Source: Primulina eburnea
Taxonomy: Eukaryota > Streptophyta > Magnoliopsida > Lamiales > Gesneriaceae
Direction of reading: 5' to 3'
Assembly (NCBI RefSeq): GCF_022965805.1
Contig: NC_133104.1
Location: 21,402,912 to 21,466,911, forward strand
DNA: 64,000 bases
Below are positions 23,554-35,430 of this stretch, piece by piece. The position numbers and the translations under genes were made by a program. Numbering within the stretch: the first letter of the stretch is position 1; every line of letters starts with the position of its first letter. The notes under the pieces were generated by a model, which saw only the letters and a list, made by a program, of their open reading frames with translations, was not told where the DNA came from and ran no database searches.

Positions 23554-24288
23554 TCAATGATCCAACTTCCTTTTCTTACTGCTTGATTGCGACCAATTGA
23601 TCTTTGTTATCATCGGATCAGGCTTATGAACAAAAGCTTCCAAATCATCAATTAATTGATCGGCAGTCGAAGCACAGATGAGCATCCGTCTTGAATTTTA
23701 ATTTTCCTCTGGTTTTACGTCCAGAAACGGCTTCAACGCCTTCTATGAGTCGAGGATATGCTTCCCATCCAATTTTCTTATAAATTGGCAAACAGGGTCT
23801 TTTTTAGTCAGATTCCCAAGACTATGACGCTCATCTTGGAATTGTTTCCATAAACGGAGAAGTTCAATATGCACATGTCCACTAGAATGCGTCTAAAGAG
23901 TCAATAAGATGTTATCCAAAGACTCCTTACTCAGCCCATTCTTAATGAAACCAATTTTATCTTCTCTGTTATCGGAAACACATCCTAAAGATCTGCATCG
24001 TTTGTCACAAGTCCATCTTGTACACTTATGACAAACCCCTAACCTTTTGGCCCTTCGTTTTTTCGCATAAGTGCTTTTTCCTAATCCAGGCAAATATCGA
24101 ATGAGCAATGATTGTGGAACTTCTCCTCCTAATCGGACCTTAGCTTCTATTACAAGACGAATATCTTCTGGAATTCCTTTTTGCATTAGCAATCTCAATC
24201 TTTCACACCTTCCTGCATAAATTTTTCTTAGAACATTTTCAGAAACAGAGGGAAAATATTTACAAATTTTTGAGAGAATTTCATCCAT
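23554..24288 (-). pseudogene. Decayed Cys-rich basic ORF downstream of integrase (element J)
   Basis: From ATG at 24288 (minus) 131 codons are open to a TAG at 23893-23895, and protein-like sequence continues in that frame (HVHIELLRLWKQFQDERHS) and then apparently in a shifted one, ending near 23554 after a basic KKRKLD. The visible domain has a Leu-rich N-terminus (LSKICKYFPSVSENVLRKIY), a hydrophobic middle (EVPQSLLIRYLPGLG), a basic run (KKRRAKRLG), and Cys at C-x2-C-x4-C-x3-C-x4-C spacing. I do not recognise a retrotransposon domain. A basic run followed by a Cys cluster is the layout of nucleic-acid-binding proteins of some carla-like plant RNA viruses; this is a resemblance only and may be chance. 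There is no signal peptide or membrane segment of the env kind after the ATG. Confidence 0.55.
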
Positions 24289-24459
24289 TTTGAAAAGAAA
24301 AGAAATGATTTTTTTTATTTTTGTATCAGCAATTGTGGGAAACTGATTTAACCGACTATGAGAGTCACGGAGTACCGTTATCCGCCATTTAACCGGGAAA
24401 ATAAAAAGATTAAAGAAACCTGAAATAAAAACAAACAAAATTAAATGCAACATAAAAAT

Positions 24460-26113
24460 TTAAGGATCAGAAAGGGAAATAAACTCTTCTTTAAAGATTT
24501 CATTTTCCAAAAATGGTTTAAGCCTTTGTCCATTCACTTTGAAAACATCACCATTTTTAGGATTTTCAATATCCACAGCTCCATAAGGATACACATGCTT
24601 TACAACATATGGGCATGTCCATCTTGATCGTAATTTTCCTGGGAATATGTGAAGTCGAGAATTATAAAGCAAAACTTTTTTACCAATCTCAAAAGATTTT
24701 CTAAGAATTGTTTTATCATGAAATGATTTGATTTTTGCTTTATAAATCCTCGAATTCTCATACGCGTCATTTCTGAGTTCATCAAGTTCATTAAGTTGCA
24801 ATTTACGCAATTTGTTGGCATCATCCATGCTTGAATTTAAAGTTTTGATCGCCCAATAAGCTTTATGTTCCAATTCCACAGGCAAATGACAATGTTTTCC
24901 ATAAACCAACCTATAGGGAGACATATTCAATGATGTTTTAAAAGTTGTTAGATATGCCAACAGTGCATCATTAAGTCGCAGAGACCAATATTTTCTATTT
25001 GAGTTAACAGTTTTTTCCAAAATTTGCTTTATCTCCTTATTAGCTAATTCAACTTGTCCATTTGTTTGAGGATGATAAGGAGTTGTTACTTTGTGAGTAA
25101 TACCATATTTTTTCATTAATGAAGCAAATGGTTTATTAACAAAGTGAGTTCCCCCATCACTTATCATAGCTCGAGGAATTCCGAATCTACTAAAAATATT
25201 TTCTTTCAAAAATTTGATGACGATTTTATGATCATTTGTTCTACATGGAATTGCATATATCCATTTGGAAACATAATCAACTGCAACTAGAATATACAAG
25301 TATCCAAACGACGGTGGAAAAGGTCCCATAAAATCAATTCCCCAACAGTCAAAGATTTCAATTTCAATGATAGGATTCAAAAAAGGCATCATGTTTCTTT
25401 TTGAAATTGCACCCAATTTTTGACAATTTTCACAGATCTGGCAGATTTCGTGGGTGTCTTTAAACAAAGTGGGCCAATAAAATCCACAATGCAAAATTTT
25501 TGCAGCCGTTTTCTTTGAAGAAGAATGTCCTCCGCATGCTTCTGAATGACAAAATTTAATGACACTACTTACCTCATTGTCGGGTATGCAACGTCGAAAA
25601 ATTTGATCTGGACAGTACTTGAACAGATAAGGATCATCCCAATAAAAGTTTTTTACCTCATTCAAAAATTTTCTCTTATCTTGGGAACTCCATTGCGGTG
25701 GCATTTTTCCTGTCACAAGAAAATTTACTATGTTAGCAAACCAAGGTGTAGTAGTAACTGAAAATAGATGTTCATCAGGAAAATTATCGTTAATTGGTGT
25801 CATTTCAAAAGATGATCCTGTTACTAGTCTCGATAAATGATCGGCTACGACATTCTCGGTTTCTTTTTTATCTTTGATCACAATGTCAAATTCTTGGAGC
25901 AACAAAATCCATCGTATCAGTCGTGGCTTTGAATCTTGTTTCGTCAACAAATATCTAATAGCAGAATGATCAGTAAACACAATAGTCGTTGATCCAATCA
26001 AATAAGAATGAAATTTATCTAATGAAAATATTACAGCAAGTAGTTCTTTTTCAGTTGTGGAGTAATTCATTTGAGCATTGTTTAAAGTTCTACTTGCATA
26101 ATATATCACATAA
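24460..26113 (-). pseudogene. Athila-type RNase H-integrase (element J, second half of split pol)
   Basis: About 549 open minus-strand residues. RNase H motifs are [28 protein letters not shown] and VVADHLSRL. Integrase has the zinc domain (HSEACGGH, then CQICENC), catalytic D in GIDFMGPF, D in ISDGGTHF and E in [10 protein letters not shown], then a C-terminal [12 protein letters not shown] and [10 protein letters not shown]. The frame continues into 34728 onward once D and one CATAA copy are set aside. The missing 5' half and D's insertion make it non-functional. This frame has no stop, so decay by point mutation is limited. Confidence 0.9.
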
Positions 26114-26247
26114 TGTAATGCCCGAGGATTTGATTATCGTTATTTGCTATGAGATTAGTGAATTAAATAGATATAACTGTAAACGGACCACTACGAGACC
26201 AGATTGGATAAAGAATATAAATTTCACCAATTTCGGGCAGAACTAGT

Positions 26248-26460
26248 GGCGCCCGAGCGGTAGAAAGTGACCGCCCGAGCGCCAATGCTCAAGGGGAGTA
26301 CGTTCGGGCAGAAGGTGTGGCGCCCGGGCGGTAATTTATGACCGCCCGAGCGCCAGAATCTCGCATGGCGGGCAGAACCTTCCGCGCCCGGGCGGTAGAT
26401 CTTTACCGCCCGAGCGTCGAGCTCGCGCCCGGGCGGTAAGTTTCGACCGCCCGAGCGCCA
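26248..26460 (+). promoter_or_regulatory. U3 array of GCGCCCGGGCGGT / ACCGCCCGAGCGC inverted pairs (element D)
   Basis: Four inverted pairs, each GGCGCCCGGGCGGT-like, a short AT spacer, then ACCGCCCGAGCGCC: near 26248-26283, 26319-26354, 26383-26416 and 26424-26459. Each could fold into a 12-14 bp stem with one or two mismatches. The 3' LTR copy is at about 33000-33212. The array lies about 50 bp upstream of the TATA box. Confidence 0.75.
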
Positions 26461-26492
26461 GCGAGATTTGGCTAAAGCAAGCCACGTTTCAT

Positions 26493-26518
26493 TGCATGCA
26501 AGGGGCGATATATATAAA
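26493..26518 (+). promoter_or_regulatory. Core promoter of D LTR: RY motif plus TATA
   Basis: TGCATGCA (26493-26500) is followed by TATATATAAA (26509-26518). An upstream CCACGTTTC (26482-26490) is shared with G and H in the same order. Confidence 0.6.
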
Positions 26519-27634
26519 CGAAAATCCCTCAGAAATATGATAAGAATCAGAATAGAAAAGCTCCGAGAGGCTTTTGAAGTTCTTGTGCCGGTATTTTTCA
26601 ATCCGTCCGTCTGATTTGAAATCCGACTTCGGTACCGTGTTCCTATCGTTGTAGGCTACGCGTGGACGTAAGTTTTACTATGTTTTGGCATGTCTTGAAA
26701 TTATGATGTTGTAGGAATCAGATATGATTCATATATGTTGTTTCTGACATATTAGACATCGTATAATTACAAACGGATTTAAGAACGGACACCGTATAGA
26801 ATTGTTATGAATTTTAGAGTTGAATTGACTGGGTGTTGGTACCAGATTTATACCATTATCAGTTATAAATTAGGGGAATTGATGTAGATTGTTTAATATG
26901 GAGATTGTACAGTTGAAATGATACCGAAATCAAGTATTTAATTGGATATGTGTTGATTGAGAATAGAGATTGATAGAAAGTGTATCAATGTATCTCTTTC
27001 AGATTTGATTGACAGACTTGATATCAACTTCGAGACTTCGACGACAAGAAATGTATAAGTCATGTTTTGTTTGGGGAGATGTAACTCAAATAAGATATTA
27101 TTTGAGTTTCCCAACCAAAATCACATACTAGTATTATTAGATATATTGTAACATGTTTATGAATTGTGTATAGCATTATATTCAATCTTTTAACATGTTT
27201 ATGCTTTGATTTCAGAATTGTATTCAAGCATGTATGATCAGTGTGATATTCAGATATGAATATGATTATACTTTGTTTACATATTGATATTCATTGCATC
27301 TAAGATAGGAGAGTCTTTGACAGGCATTGTCAAACAGCTAGACGTTTCGGTGTATCTCAGCATAAGAGTAGGTATTACTCTTATTGCCGCCGTTGATACA
27401 GCTCAGACCGAAGTCTAGGAATGAGACGTTCATTACCCCGATTGGAGGGTAGGTAGTGACGTCTTATCCACACCGGGATCCCTAGAGTTCTAGTCGAGTC
27501 GAGTCCAGACATGGTTTGATTCGCATTTCATTGCATGTGCATATGATGTCATTCATGATAGCATGTTTCATGTTTAATTGATTGTATGCATGTATACATG
27601 TTTATACTGGGATTTATTCTCACCGGTTTTCTGG

Positions 27635-27668
27635 CTGTTGTTATGTCTGTATGTGTGCATAACAACAG
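27635..27668 (+). promoter_or_regulatory. 3'-proximal LTR hairpin, element D
   Basis: CTGTTGTTATG (27635-27645) and CATAACAACAG (27658-27668) form a perfect 11-bp stem around the loop TCTGTATGTGTG. The 3' LTR copy is at 34387-34420. Confidence 0.7.
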
Positions 27669-27975
27669 GTGGGGCAGGATCTGGGTCACGCAGAGGATGA
27701 GAGATGGACATAGCGTGGTGATCTCGGGCATAGCAGAAGAACTAGTAGTTGTACTTTTGGCATGTACTGTATTTAATTACTAGTTGTCGAATATGGTTTG
27801 GAACCAGACATATTTGTATCTTATGTTTGTATATTATGTGTTGAATAACATAGAGACTTCTAATGTTAGCTTTCATTTGAGTTAATGTAAAAGCAAAAAA
27901 TTTGACCCACTTTTTATATTAATGATCCGTTTTAATCCCAAAGAAAAGAATTAGAGCCCGGGTCCCCACAACAGG

Positions 27976-27987
27976 TGGTATAAGAGC
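27976..27987 (+). other. Primer binding site of element D, variant
   Basis: TGGTATAAGAGC, one base different from the TGGTATCAGAGC of A, C and F. Either a post-insertion mutation or a tolerated variant. Confidence 0.8.
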
Positions 27988-28230
27988 CGTAGGTTTTGTA
28001 GACTGAGTTAGAATAGCATGAGCGGGGTAGATTGAGTCTTCTTCCTTGCTTTTGTTGTGCTAGCATGGTTTATTGCTTCCCCTATTACATGTTGTTTGTT
28101 ATCTGATTTGATTTTCAGCATGTACTTGTAAAGACTGAATCAGAACCGATTCTGGATCAGAGGTATATGATCAGAGGAGGGCTGAGACAATAGTATAGAT
28201 TGTATACTAAACTGTTTGTATAGCAGATTC

Positions 28231-31200
28231 ATGCCTCCTAGAAGAGCAGCTGTCCCTTTACGACCACCGGTACCAGAACAGGGTAGCACATCTGGTGATA
28301 CGATGGATGTCACTGCTACGCCTATGGAGACTCTATTAAAGCGATTCCAGTCATTCCGACCACCAACCTTAAAAGGTACAGAAAATGCAATTGAATGTGA
28401 AAGTTGGTTGGAGGATATCGAGATGCTATTCGAGTATCTGGAATATAGTGACGAGAAGCGAGTGAAACTTATTGGCCATCAATTGCAAGATGTGGCTAAG
28501 TATTGGTGGGTGAATATAAGGAGAGCACTAGAACAGCGTGGCACCGAGGTTACATGGAACGCATTCAAGACGGAGTTCTATCAGCGATTCTTTCCTGTAT
28601 CATACCATAAAGATAAAGGCGCTGAATTTGCAAACCTAAGGCAAGGGCAATTGAACATTGAGGAGTACGTTGCTAAATTTTCTTCCTTGCTTCGCTTTGC
28701 ACCTCACGTTTCAGGTAGTGATGAGGCCATGGCGGATCATTTTATAAATGGCCTGAATCCAGATATCTTTACGTTGGTAAATACGGGGAGACCCAACAAC
28801 TTCTCGGATGCATTGAATCGGGCCAAAGGAGCTGAAGCAGGGTTACTGAGACAACGGAGTGTTCCGTATGTGGCTCCGAGTCTAAGACCGCCATTACCTC
28901 CAGTACAACCTCCTTCTCGATTCGAAAGTGGTGGTAGCAGCAGCGGACACAAAGATCAGTTGAAAGCAAAGGGTAAACAGTTTAAGAGGGCAGGGAGCAG
29001 TTCTTCGAGCTCCAGCGGGTCCAGACAGAGAGGCTTTGGCCAGAGTCTAGAGGTGGCAAGTGGATATTGCAGTACTTGTGGAGGTAAGCATGCCACAGAA
29101 CAATGTCAAGGTGTAGTGGGCAGGTGTAACGTATGCAAACAACAAGGGCATTATGCCAAGGTCTGTCCTCAGAGGAGTGGTGCATCGAGATTCCAGGCTG
29201 CAGGATCGTCTGCCTCCGTGACTCAGCCTGAGAGGCAAGCTTCATCTGTTCACTCATTTCAGCCGCCACCAGCACAGACCCAGCCTCGAGCCAGAGGTGG
29301 CCAGCCAGGGAGTCAGCCTCAGAGACAACAGGCTCAGGTGTTTGCCTTGACTGAAGAGCAAGCACAGGATGCCCCAGATGATGTCATTGCAGGTAACTGT
29401 TTCCTTTGCGGTTATCCTGCTTATATATTGATAGATACGGGTGCATCGCATACATTCATATCAGAACGATTTGCATTATTGCATTCTCTGCCTGTTGAGT
29501 CGTTACTAGATGTCGTGTCTATTACTTCTCCGTTAGGAAGTGGATTGATATCGGTAACTACGGTTAAACATTGCATTCTACAGTTTGAGGGGCATAAGAT
29601 TGACCTAGATTGTATAGTATTGGGTCTAGCTGATTTTGATTGTGTAGTCGGTATCGACATGCTAACAAAGTACAGAGCCACTGTAGATTGTTTCCATAAG
29701 ATTGTCAGATTCAGACCCGAGATGACAGACGAGTGGAAATTCTACGGGAAGGGTTCCAGATCTCGGATTCCCTTGATTTCGGCTCTTACTATGAACAAAT
29801 TGTTACAAAAAGGAGCAGATGGTTTCTTTATTTATGCTGTAGATATACAGAAGTCGAGCCCAGCGTTGGCAGATTTGCCAGTAGTACGGGAATTTCCAGA
29901 TATTTTTCCAGATGAAATCCCAGGATTACCTCCGGTTCGAGAGGTAGATTTTAGCATTGAACTTGTACCAGGTACCGTTCCTATTTCGAGAGCTCCGTAT
30001 AGGATGGCACCTATTGAACTAAAAGAATTGAAAGTACAATTAGAAGATCTTCTAGCCAAGGGATATATCAGACCTAGTGTGTCTCCTTGGGGCGCTCCGG
30101 TTCTATTTGTGCGAAAGAAAGATGGTTCGATGCGTTTATGTATTGATTACAGGCAACTGAACAAGGCAACGATCAAGAATAAATATCCTTTGCCTAGGAT
30201 TGATGATTTATTTGATCAGTTGCAGGGATCCTCCGTGTATTCTAAGATTGATTTGCGTTCTGGGTACCATCAGCTCAGAGTTCGAGATATAGACATACCA
30301 AAGACAGCATTTCGAACCAGGTATGGACATTACGAATTTATTGTCATGCCTTTTGGTTTAACCAATGCTCCTGCGGTATTTATGGGCTTGATGAACCAAA
30401 TGTTTCAGAGGTATTTGGATGAATTTGTTATTGTCTTCATCGATGATATTTTGGTGTATTCGAAGAACAGAAATGAGCATGCAGAGCATCTAAGAATTGT
30501 TTTGCAGACGTTGAGAAACGAGCGACTGTATGCTAAATTGTCCAAGTGTGAGTTTTGGTTGAATCGAGTTGTATTCTTGGGGCATATCATATCTGGAGAT
30601 GGTATTTCTGTTGATCCGAGTAAAGTGGAAGCGGTGATCAGTTGGTCGAGACCGACTTCTGTACCAGAAATACGCAGTTTCATGGGCTTAGCCGCATACT
30701 ACAGAAGATTTATCAAAGATTTCTCCAGTATTGCAAAGCCAATAACTCAATTGACGCAAAAGAATGCACCATTTGTTTGGTCAGAGGAGTGCGAGTCTAG
30801 CTTTCTAGAGTTGAAGAGAAGGCTGACCAGTGCTCCAGTACTGACGATACCTTCAGGTACGGGTGATTTCGTTGTATATTGTGATGCTTCTCATAGAGGT
30901 TTGGGATGTGTTCTTATGCAGCGAGGCCATGTGATCGCATACGCCTCGAGACAATTGAAGCCACACGAGATCCGTTACCCCATTCATGATCTGGAATTGG
31001 CGGCTATCGTATTTGCATTAAAAATTTGGCGTCATTATCTCTACGGCGAAAAATTTGAGATATTTTCCGATCACAAGAGTCTAAAGTACCTATTCTCTCA
31101 ATCAGAACTGAATATGAGGCAGTGTAGATGGCTAGATCTTCTGAAAGACTTTGACTGTGAAATCAAATATTATCCAGGGAAGTCAAATGCAGCAGCAGAT

Positions 31201-32765
31201 GCCTTGAGTCGTAAGGTATGTTCCTTGTCCTTATCGACGATAGGTGTTAACAAGTTAGTTGAAAATTGCTGTACATCTGGATTAGAATTTGATACAGATA
31301 GTAAGCCACTGCGACTTTTTATGATCCAAGTTGAGCCCAATTTGATTATGAGGATCAAGGAAGTACAAAGAACCGATCAGAATGTGCAGAGATATATTCA
31401 AATGGTCAGATCAGGGCATGTATCAGAATATCAGGTACGAGATCATGTGTTGTACGTGAATAACCGTCTAGTTGTGCCAGATGTTGCAGATTTGAGACAG
31501 CAGATTCTGACAGAGGCACATTGTAGTCGGTTCAGCATTCATTCGGGTGGCAGGAAGATGTACAATGACTTGAAGACACAGTTCTGGTGGAAACAAATGA
31601 AGTCAGACATTGCCGAATTTGTGTCTAAGTGTTTGAACTGACAACAGGTAAAAGCCGAAAGGAAGAAGCCCGGAGGTTTACTTCAGAGCTTAGCCATTCC
31701 TGAATGGAAATGGGACCACATTTCCATGGATTTCGTGACGAAGTTACCTCGATCATCCAAGGGCTGTGATGCGATTTGGGTTATTATTGACAGATTGACC
31801 AAATCTGCATGTTTCATCCCATACAGAATGACGTATAGACAGGATCAGATGGCGGAGATTTATATTCGAGAGGTAGTCAGATTACATGGAGTGCCGAAGT
31901 CTATCGTATCAGATCGTGATCCACGATTCACTTCACACTTCTGGCACAGTTTACAGCAGGCCTTAGGTACGACATTACACCTGAGTACTGCTTACCATCC
32001 TCAGACAGACGGACAGTCAGAACGGACTATCCAAACATTAGAGGATATGTTGAGAGCCATCGTGCTAGATTTTAGCATTGGTTGGCAAGATTCCCTACCT
32101 CTTTGTGAATTCTCTTACAATAATAGCTATCAGACGAGTATCGAGATGGCACCGTTTGAAGCTTTGTATGGCAAGAAGTGCAGATCTCCGTTATATTGGG
32201 ATGACGTATCAGAAGTACCAGAACTTGGGCCAGATATGATTCGTGACATGACAGAGAAGGTGAAACTCATTCAGAAGAGGATGAAGACAGCACAAGATCG
32301 ACAAGCAAAGTACGCCAATATCAGACGTAGACCGTTAGTATTTGAGGCGGGAGATAGAGTGTTTTTGAAGATTTCTCCTTTCAGAGGCGTTGTTCGTTTT
32401 GGCAAACGCGGGAAATTATCTCCTCGATACATTGTCCTTACGAGATTCTTGAAAAGATTGGCAATCGAGCTTATCGACTTGCACTTCCTCCTTCTCTATC
32501 TGGGATACATGACGTCTTTCATGTATCGATGTTGCGAAAATATATGCCAGATGTTTCTCATGTCATTCAGCCTGACGAAGCGGAGCTTGATCAGACCTTG
32601 AGCTATGTTGAGCAACCGATACAGATTCTTGATCGGAAAGAAAAGAAACTCAGAACGAAGAATATTCCAATTGTGAAAGTTCAGTGGAGTCGACATGGCA
32701 TTGAGGAAGCGACTTGGGAGACAGAGGCAAGCATGAGACAGAAACACCCTGAGTTATTTATATGA
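28231..32765 (+). pseudogene. Gag-Pol of element D, one stop and one frameshift
   Basis: ATG at 28231 ([12 protein letters not shown]) starts one frame through Gag, two knuckles ([27 protein letters not shown]), protease (DTGAS), RT (FIDDILVYS), RNase H (YCDAS, ADALSRK) and the HHCC part of integrase. It stops at TGA 31639-31641 where C and N read Cys. The same frame continues with the integrase core (SMDF, SDRDPRF, GQSERT) until a 1-nt deletion near 32434. The last part, in another frame, ends at 32765 with the chromodomain-like [14 protein letters not shown]. Gag and pol are in one frame, as in A. Confidence 0.92.
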
Positions 32766-32827
32766 TGTAAGTATTAATCTAGCTTTGATGTCATTACTTT
32801 GATGCTTTCAATGATAGAATGATGTAT

Positions 32828-32865
32828 GAGTTCGAGGACGAACTCTTATCTAAGAGGGGGAGAAA
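32828..32865 (+). promoter_or_regulatory. Pre-PPT hairpin and PPT of element D
   Basis: GAGTTCG (32828-32834), loop AGGA, CGAACTC (32839-32845). The polypurine tract AAGAGGGGGAGAAA (32852-32865) abuts the LTR. Confidence 0.8.
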
Positions 32866-34722
32866 TGTAATGCCCGAGGATTTGATTATCGTAATTTGCT
32901 ATGAGATTAGTGAATTAAATATATATAACTGTAAACGGACCACTACGAGACCAGATTGGATAAAGAATATAAATTTCACCAATTTCGGGCAGAACTAGTG
33001 GCGCCCGAGCGGTAGAAAGTGACCGCCCGAGCGCCAATGCTCAAGGGGAGTACGTTCGGGCAGAAGGTGTGGCGCCCGGGCGGTAATTTATGACCGCCCG
33101 AGCGCCAGAATCTCGCATGGCGGGCAGAACCTTCCGCGCCCGGGCGGTAGATCTTTACCGCCCGAGCGCCGAGCTCGCGCCCGGGCGGTAAGTTTCCACC
33201 GCCCGAGCGCCAGCGAGATTTGGCTAAAGCAAGCCACGTTTCATTGCATGCAAGGGGCGATATATATAAACGAAAATCCCTCAGAAATATGATAAGAATC
33301 AGAATAGAAAAGCTCCGAGAGGCTTTTGAAGTTCTTGTGCCGGTATTTTTCAATCCGTCCGTCTGATTTGAAATCCGACTTCGGTACCGTGTTCCTATCG
33401 TTGTAGGCTACGCGTGGACGTAAGTTTTACTATGTTTTGGCATGTCTTGAAATTATGATGTTGTAGGAATCAGATATGATTCATATATGTTGTTTCTGAC
33501 ATATTAGTCATCGTATAATTACAAACGGATTTAAGAACGGACACCGTATAGAATTGTTATGAATTTTAGAGTTGAATTGACTGGGTGTTGGTACCAGATT
33601 TATACCATTATTAGTTATAAATTAGGGGAATTGATGTAGATTGTTTAATATGGAGATTGTACAGTTGAAATGATACCGAAATCAAGTATTTAATTGGATA
33701 TGTGTTGATTGAGAATAGAGATTGATAGAAAGTGTATCAATGTATCTCTTTCAGATTTGATTGACAGACTTGATATCAACTTCGAGACTTCGACGACAAG
33801 AAAGGTATAAGTCATGTTTTGTTTGGGGAGATGTAACTCAAATAAGATATTATTTGAGTTTCCCAACCAAAATCACATACTAGTATTATTAGATATATTG
33901 TAACATGTTTATGAATTGTGTATAGCATTATATTCAATCTTTTAACATGTTTATGCTTTGATTTCAGAATTGTATTCAAGCATGTATGATCAGTGTGATA
34001 TTCAGATATGAATATGATTATACTATGTTTACATATTGATATTCATTGCATCTATGATAGGAGAGTCTTTGACAGGCATTGTCAAACAGCTAGACGTTTC
34101 GGTGTATCTCAGCATAAGAGTAGGTATTACTCTTATTGCCGCCGTTGATACAGCTCAGACCGAAGTCTAGGAATGATACGTTCATTACCCCGATTGGAGG
34201 GTAGGTAGTGACGTCTTATTCACACCGGGATCCCTAGAGTTCTAGTCGAGTCGAGTCCAGACATGGTTTGATTCGCATTTCATTGCATGTGCATATGATG
34301 TCATTCATGATAGCATGTTTCATGTTTAATTGATTGTATGCATGTATACATGTTTATACTGGGATTTATTCTCACCGGTTTTCCGGCTGTTGTTATGTCT
34401 GTATGTGTGCATAACAACAGGTGGGGCAGGATCTGGGTCACGCAGAGGATGAGAGATGGACATAGCGTGGTGATCTCGGGCATAGCAGAAGAACTAGTAG
34501 TTGTACTTTTGGCATGTACTGTATTTAATTACTAGTTGTCGAATATGGTTTGGAACCAGACATATTTGTATCTTATGTTTGTATATTATGTGTTGAATAA
34601 CATAGAGACTTCTAATGTTAGCTTTCATTTGAGTTAATGTAAAAGCAAAAAATTTGACCCACTTTTTATATTAATGATCCGTTTTAATCCCAAAGAAAAG
34701 AATTAGAGCCCGGGTCCCCACA
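32866..34722 (+). repeat. Element D 3' LTR
   Basis: 1857 bp, like the 5' copy. Followed by CATAA (34723-34727). Confidence 0.95.
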
Positions 34723-34727
34723 CATAA

Positions 34728-35430
34728 GGCTTACCGTTTCTTCTTTGACCCAGTACTGCACCGACTGCATAATCACTCGCGTAGCACAAGATTTCAAATG
34801 GTAAAGACCAATCAGGAGGTTGCATGATAGGAGCTGATGTTAAATGTCGAATGATTTTATCAAAAGCATTTTGACATTCTTGAGTCCACTCAAATGCAGT
34901 CTCTTTTGTTAAGAGGTTACAAATGGGTTTAAAGATTAAACTAAAGTCCTTTATAAACCTCCTATAAAATCTATCATGTCCTAAAAATGAGCGAATTTCT
35001 TTAATGGTTTTTGGAGGGGGTAAATTGGCAATGACATCAACTTTTGCTTTATCAACTTCAATTCCATGAGATGACACGACATGTCCCAAAACAATTCCAG
35101 AAGTAATCATGTAATGACATTTTTCCCAATTTAAAATAAGACATTTTTCCTCGCATCTTTTTAAAACTTTTTCCAAATTTTCAAGACAATTATCAAATGT
35201 ATTCCCAAAGACAGTTAAATCATCCATGAAAATTTCCAAACAATTTTCAACCATGTTGCAAAAAATGGTTAGCATACATCTTTGAAATGTTGCTGGGGCA
35301 TTGCATAATCCAAATGGCATCCTTCTAAATGCAAATGTTCCAAAAGGACATGTGAATGTAGTTTTATCTTGATCTTCGAGTGCAATGGGAATTTGATAAT
35401 AGCCTGAATATCCGTCAAGAAAACAGTGAA
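34728..35430 (-). pseudogene. Athila-type reverse transcriptase (element J, first half of split pol)
   Basis: The minus-strand frame reads FLDGYSGYYQIPIA, TTFTCPFGTFAFRRMPFGLC, the active-site box FMDDLTVFG (near 35217-35230), [27 protein letters not shown], and ends in the thumb/linker SDYAVGAVLGQRRNGKPYV at the D insertion. The upstream N-terminal RT, protease and gag are absent: at 35430/35431 the sequence changes abruptly to the F LTR. No stop is seen in the surviving part. Confidence 0.88.

Larger units (their letters stand above)
26114..27970 (+). repeat. Element D 5' LTR
   Basis: Starts TGTAATGCCCGAGG and ends GGTCCCCACA. It contains the GCGCCCGGGCGGT inverted-pair array, an RY motif TGCATGCA (26493-26500), TATATATAAA (26509-26518), GGGATCCC (27475-27482) and the strong hairpin at 27635-27668. 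Confidence 0.95.
26114..34722 (+). mobile_element. Element D: Ty3/gypsy (Tekay-like) with nonsense and frameshift in pol
   Basis: A complete element with two 1857-bp LTRs (about a dozen differences by eye), PBS, Gag-Pol and PPT. The target duplication is CATAA (26109-26113 and 34723-34727). It is inserted into J's pol between RT and RNase H. Confidence 0.95.
11975..35430 (-). mobile_element. Element J: Athila-type Ty3/gypsy, 5'-truncated, hosting C and D
   Basis: Minus-strand parts, in transcription order: RT 34728-35430, RNase H-integrase 24460-26113, a downstream Cys-rich frame 23554-24288, a non-coding 3' region 22489-23553 and 13543-13706, and the 3' LTR 11975-13542. The pol style ([52 protein letters not shown]) is Athila-like. 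D sits between RT and RNase H and C sits in the 3' region, each with a perfect 5-bp duplication. The 5' half is gone; at 35430/35431 J meets a truncated F LTR. Confidence 0.85.

Noticed and set aside
26248..26460. CRISPR-like look of regularly repeated GC-rich units
   Set aside because: Plant nuclear DNA, irregular spacers, unit sits in the LTR promoter and is duplicated in the second LTR; no cas genes.
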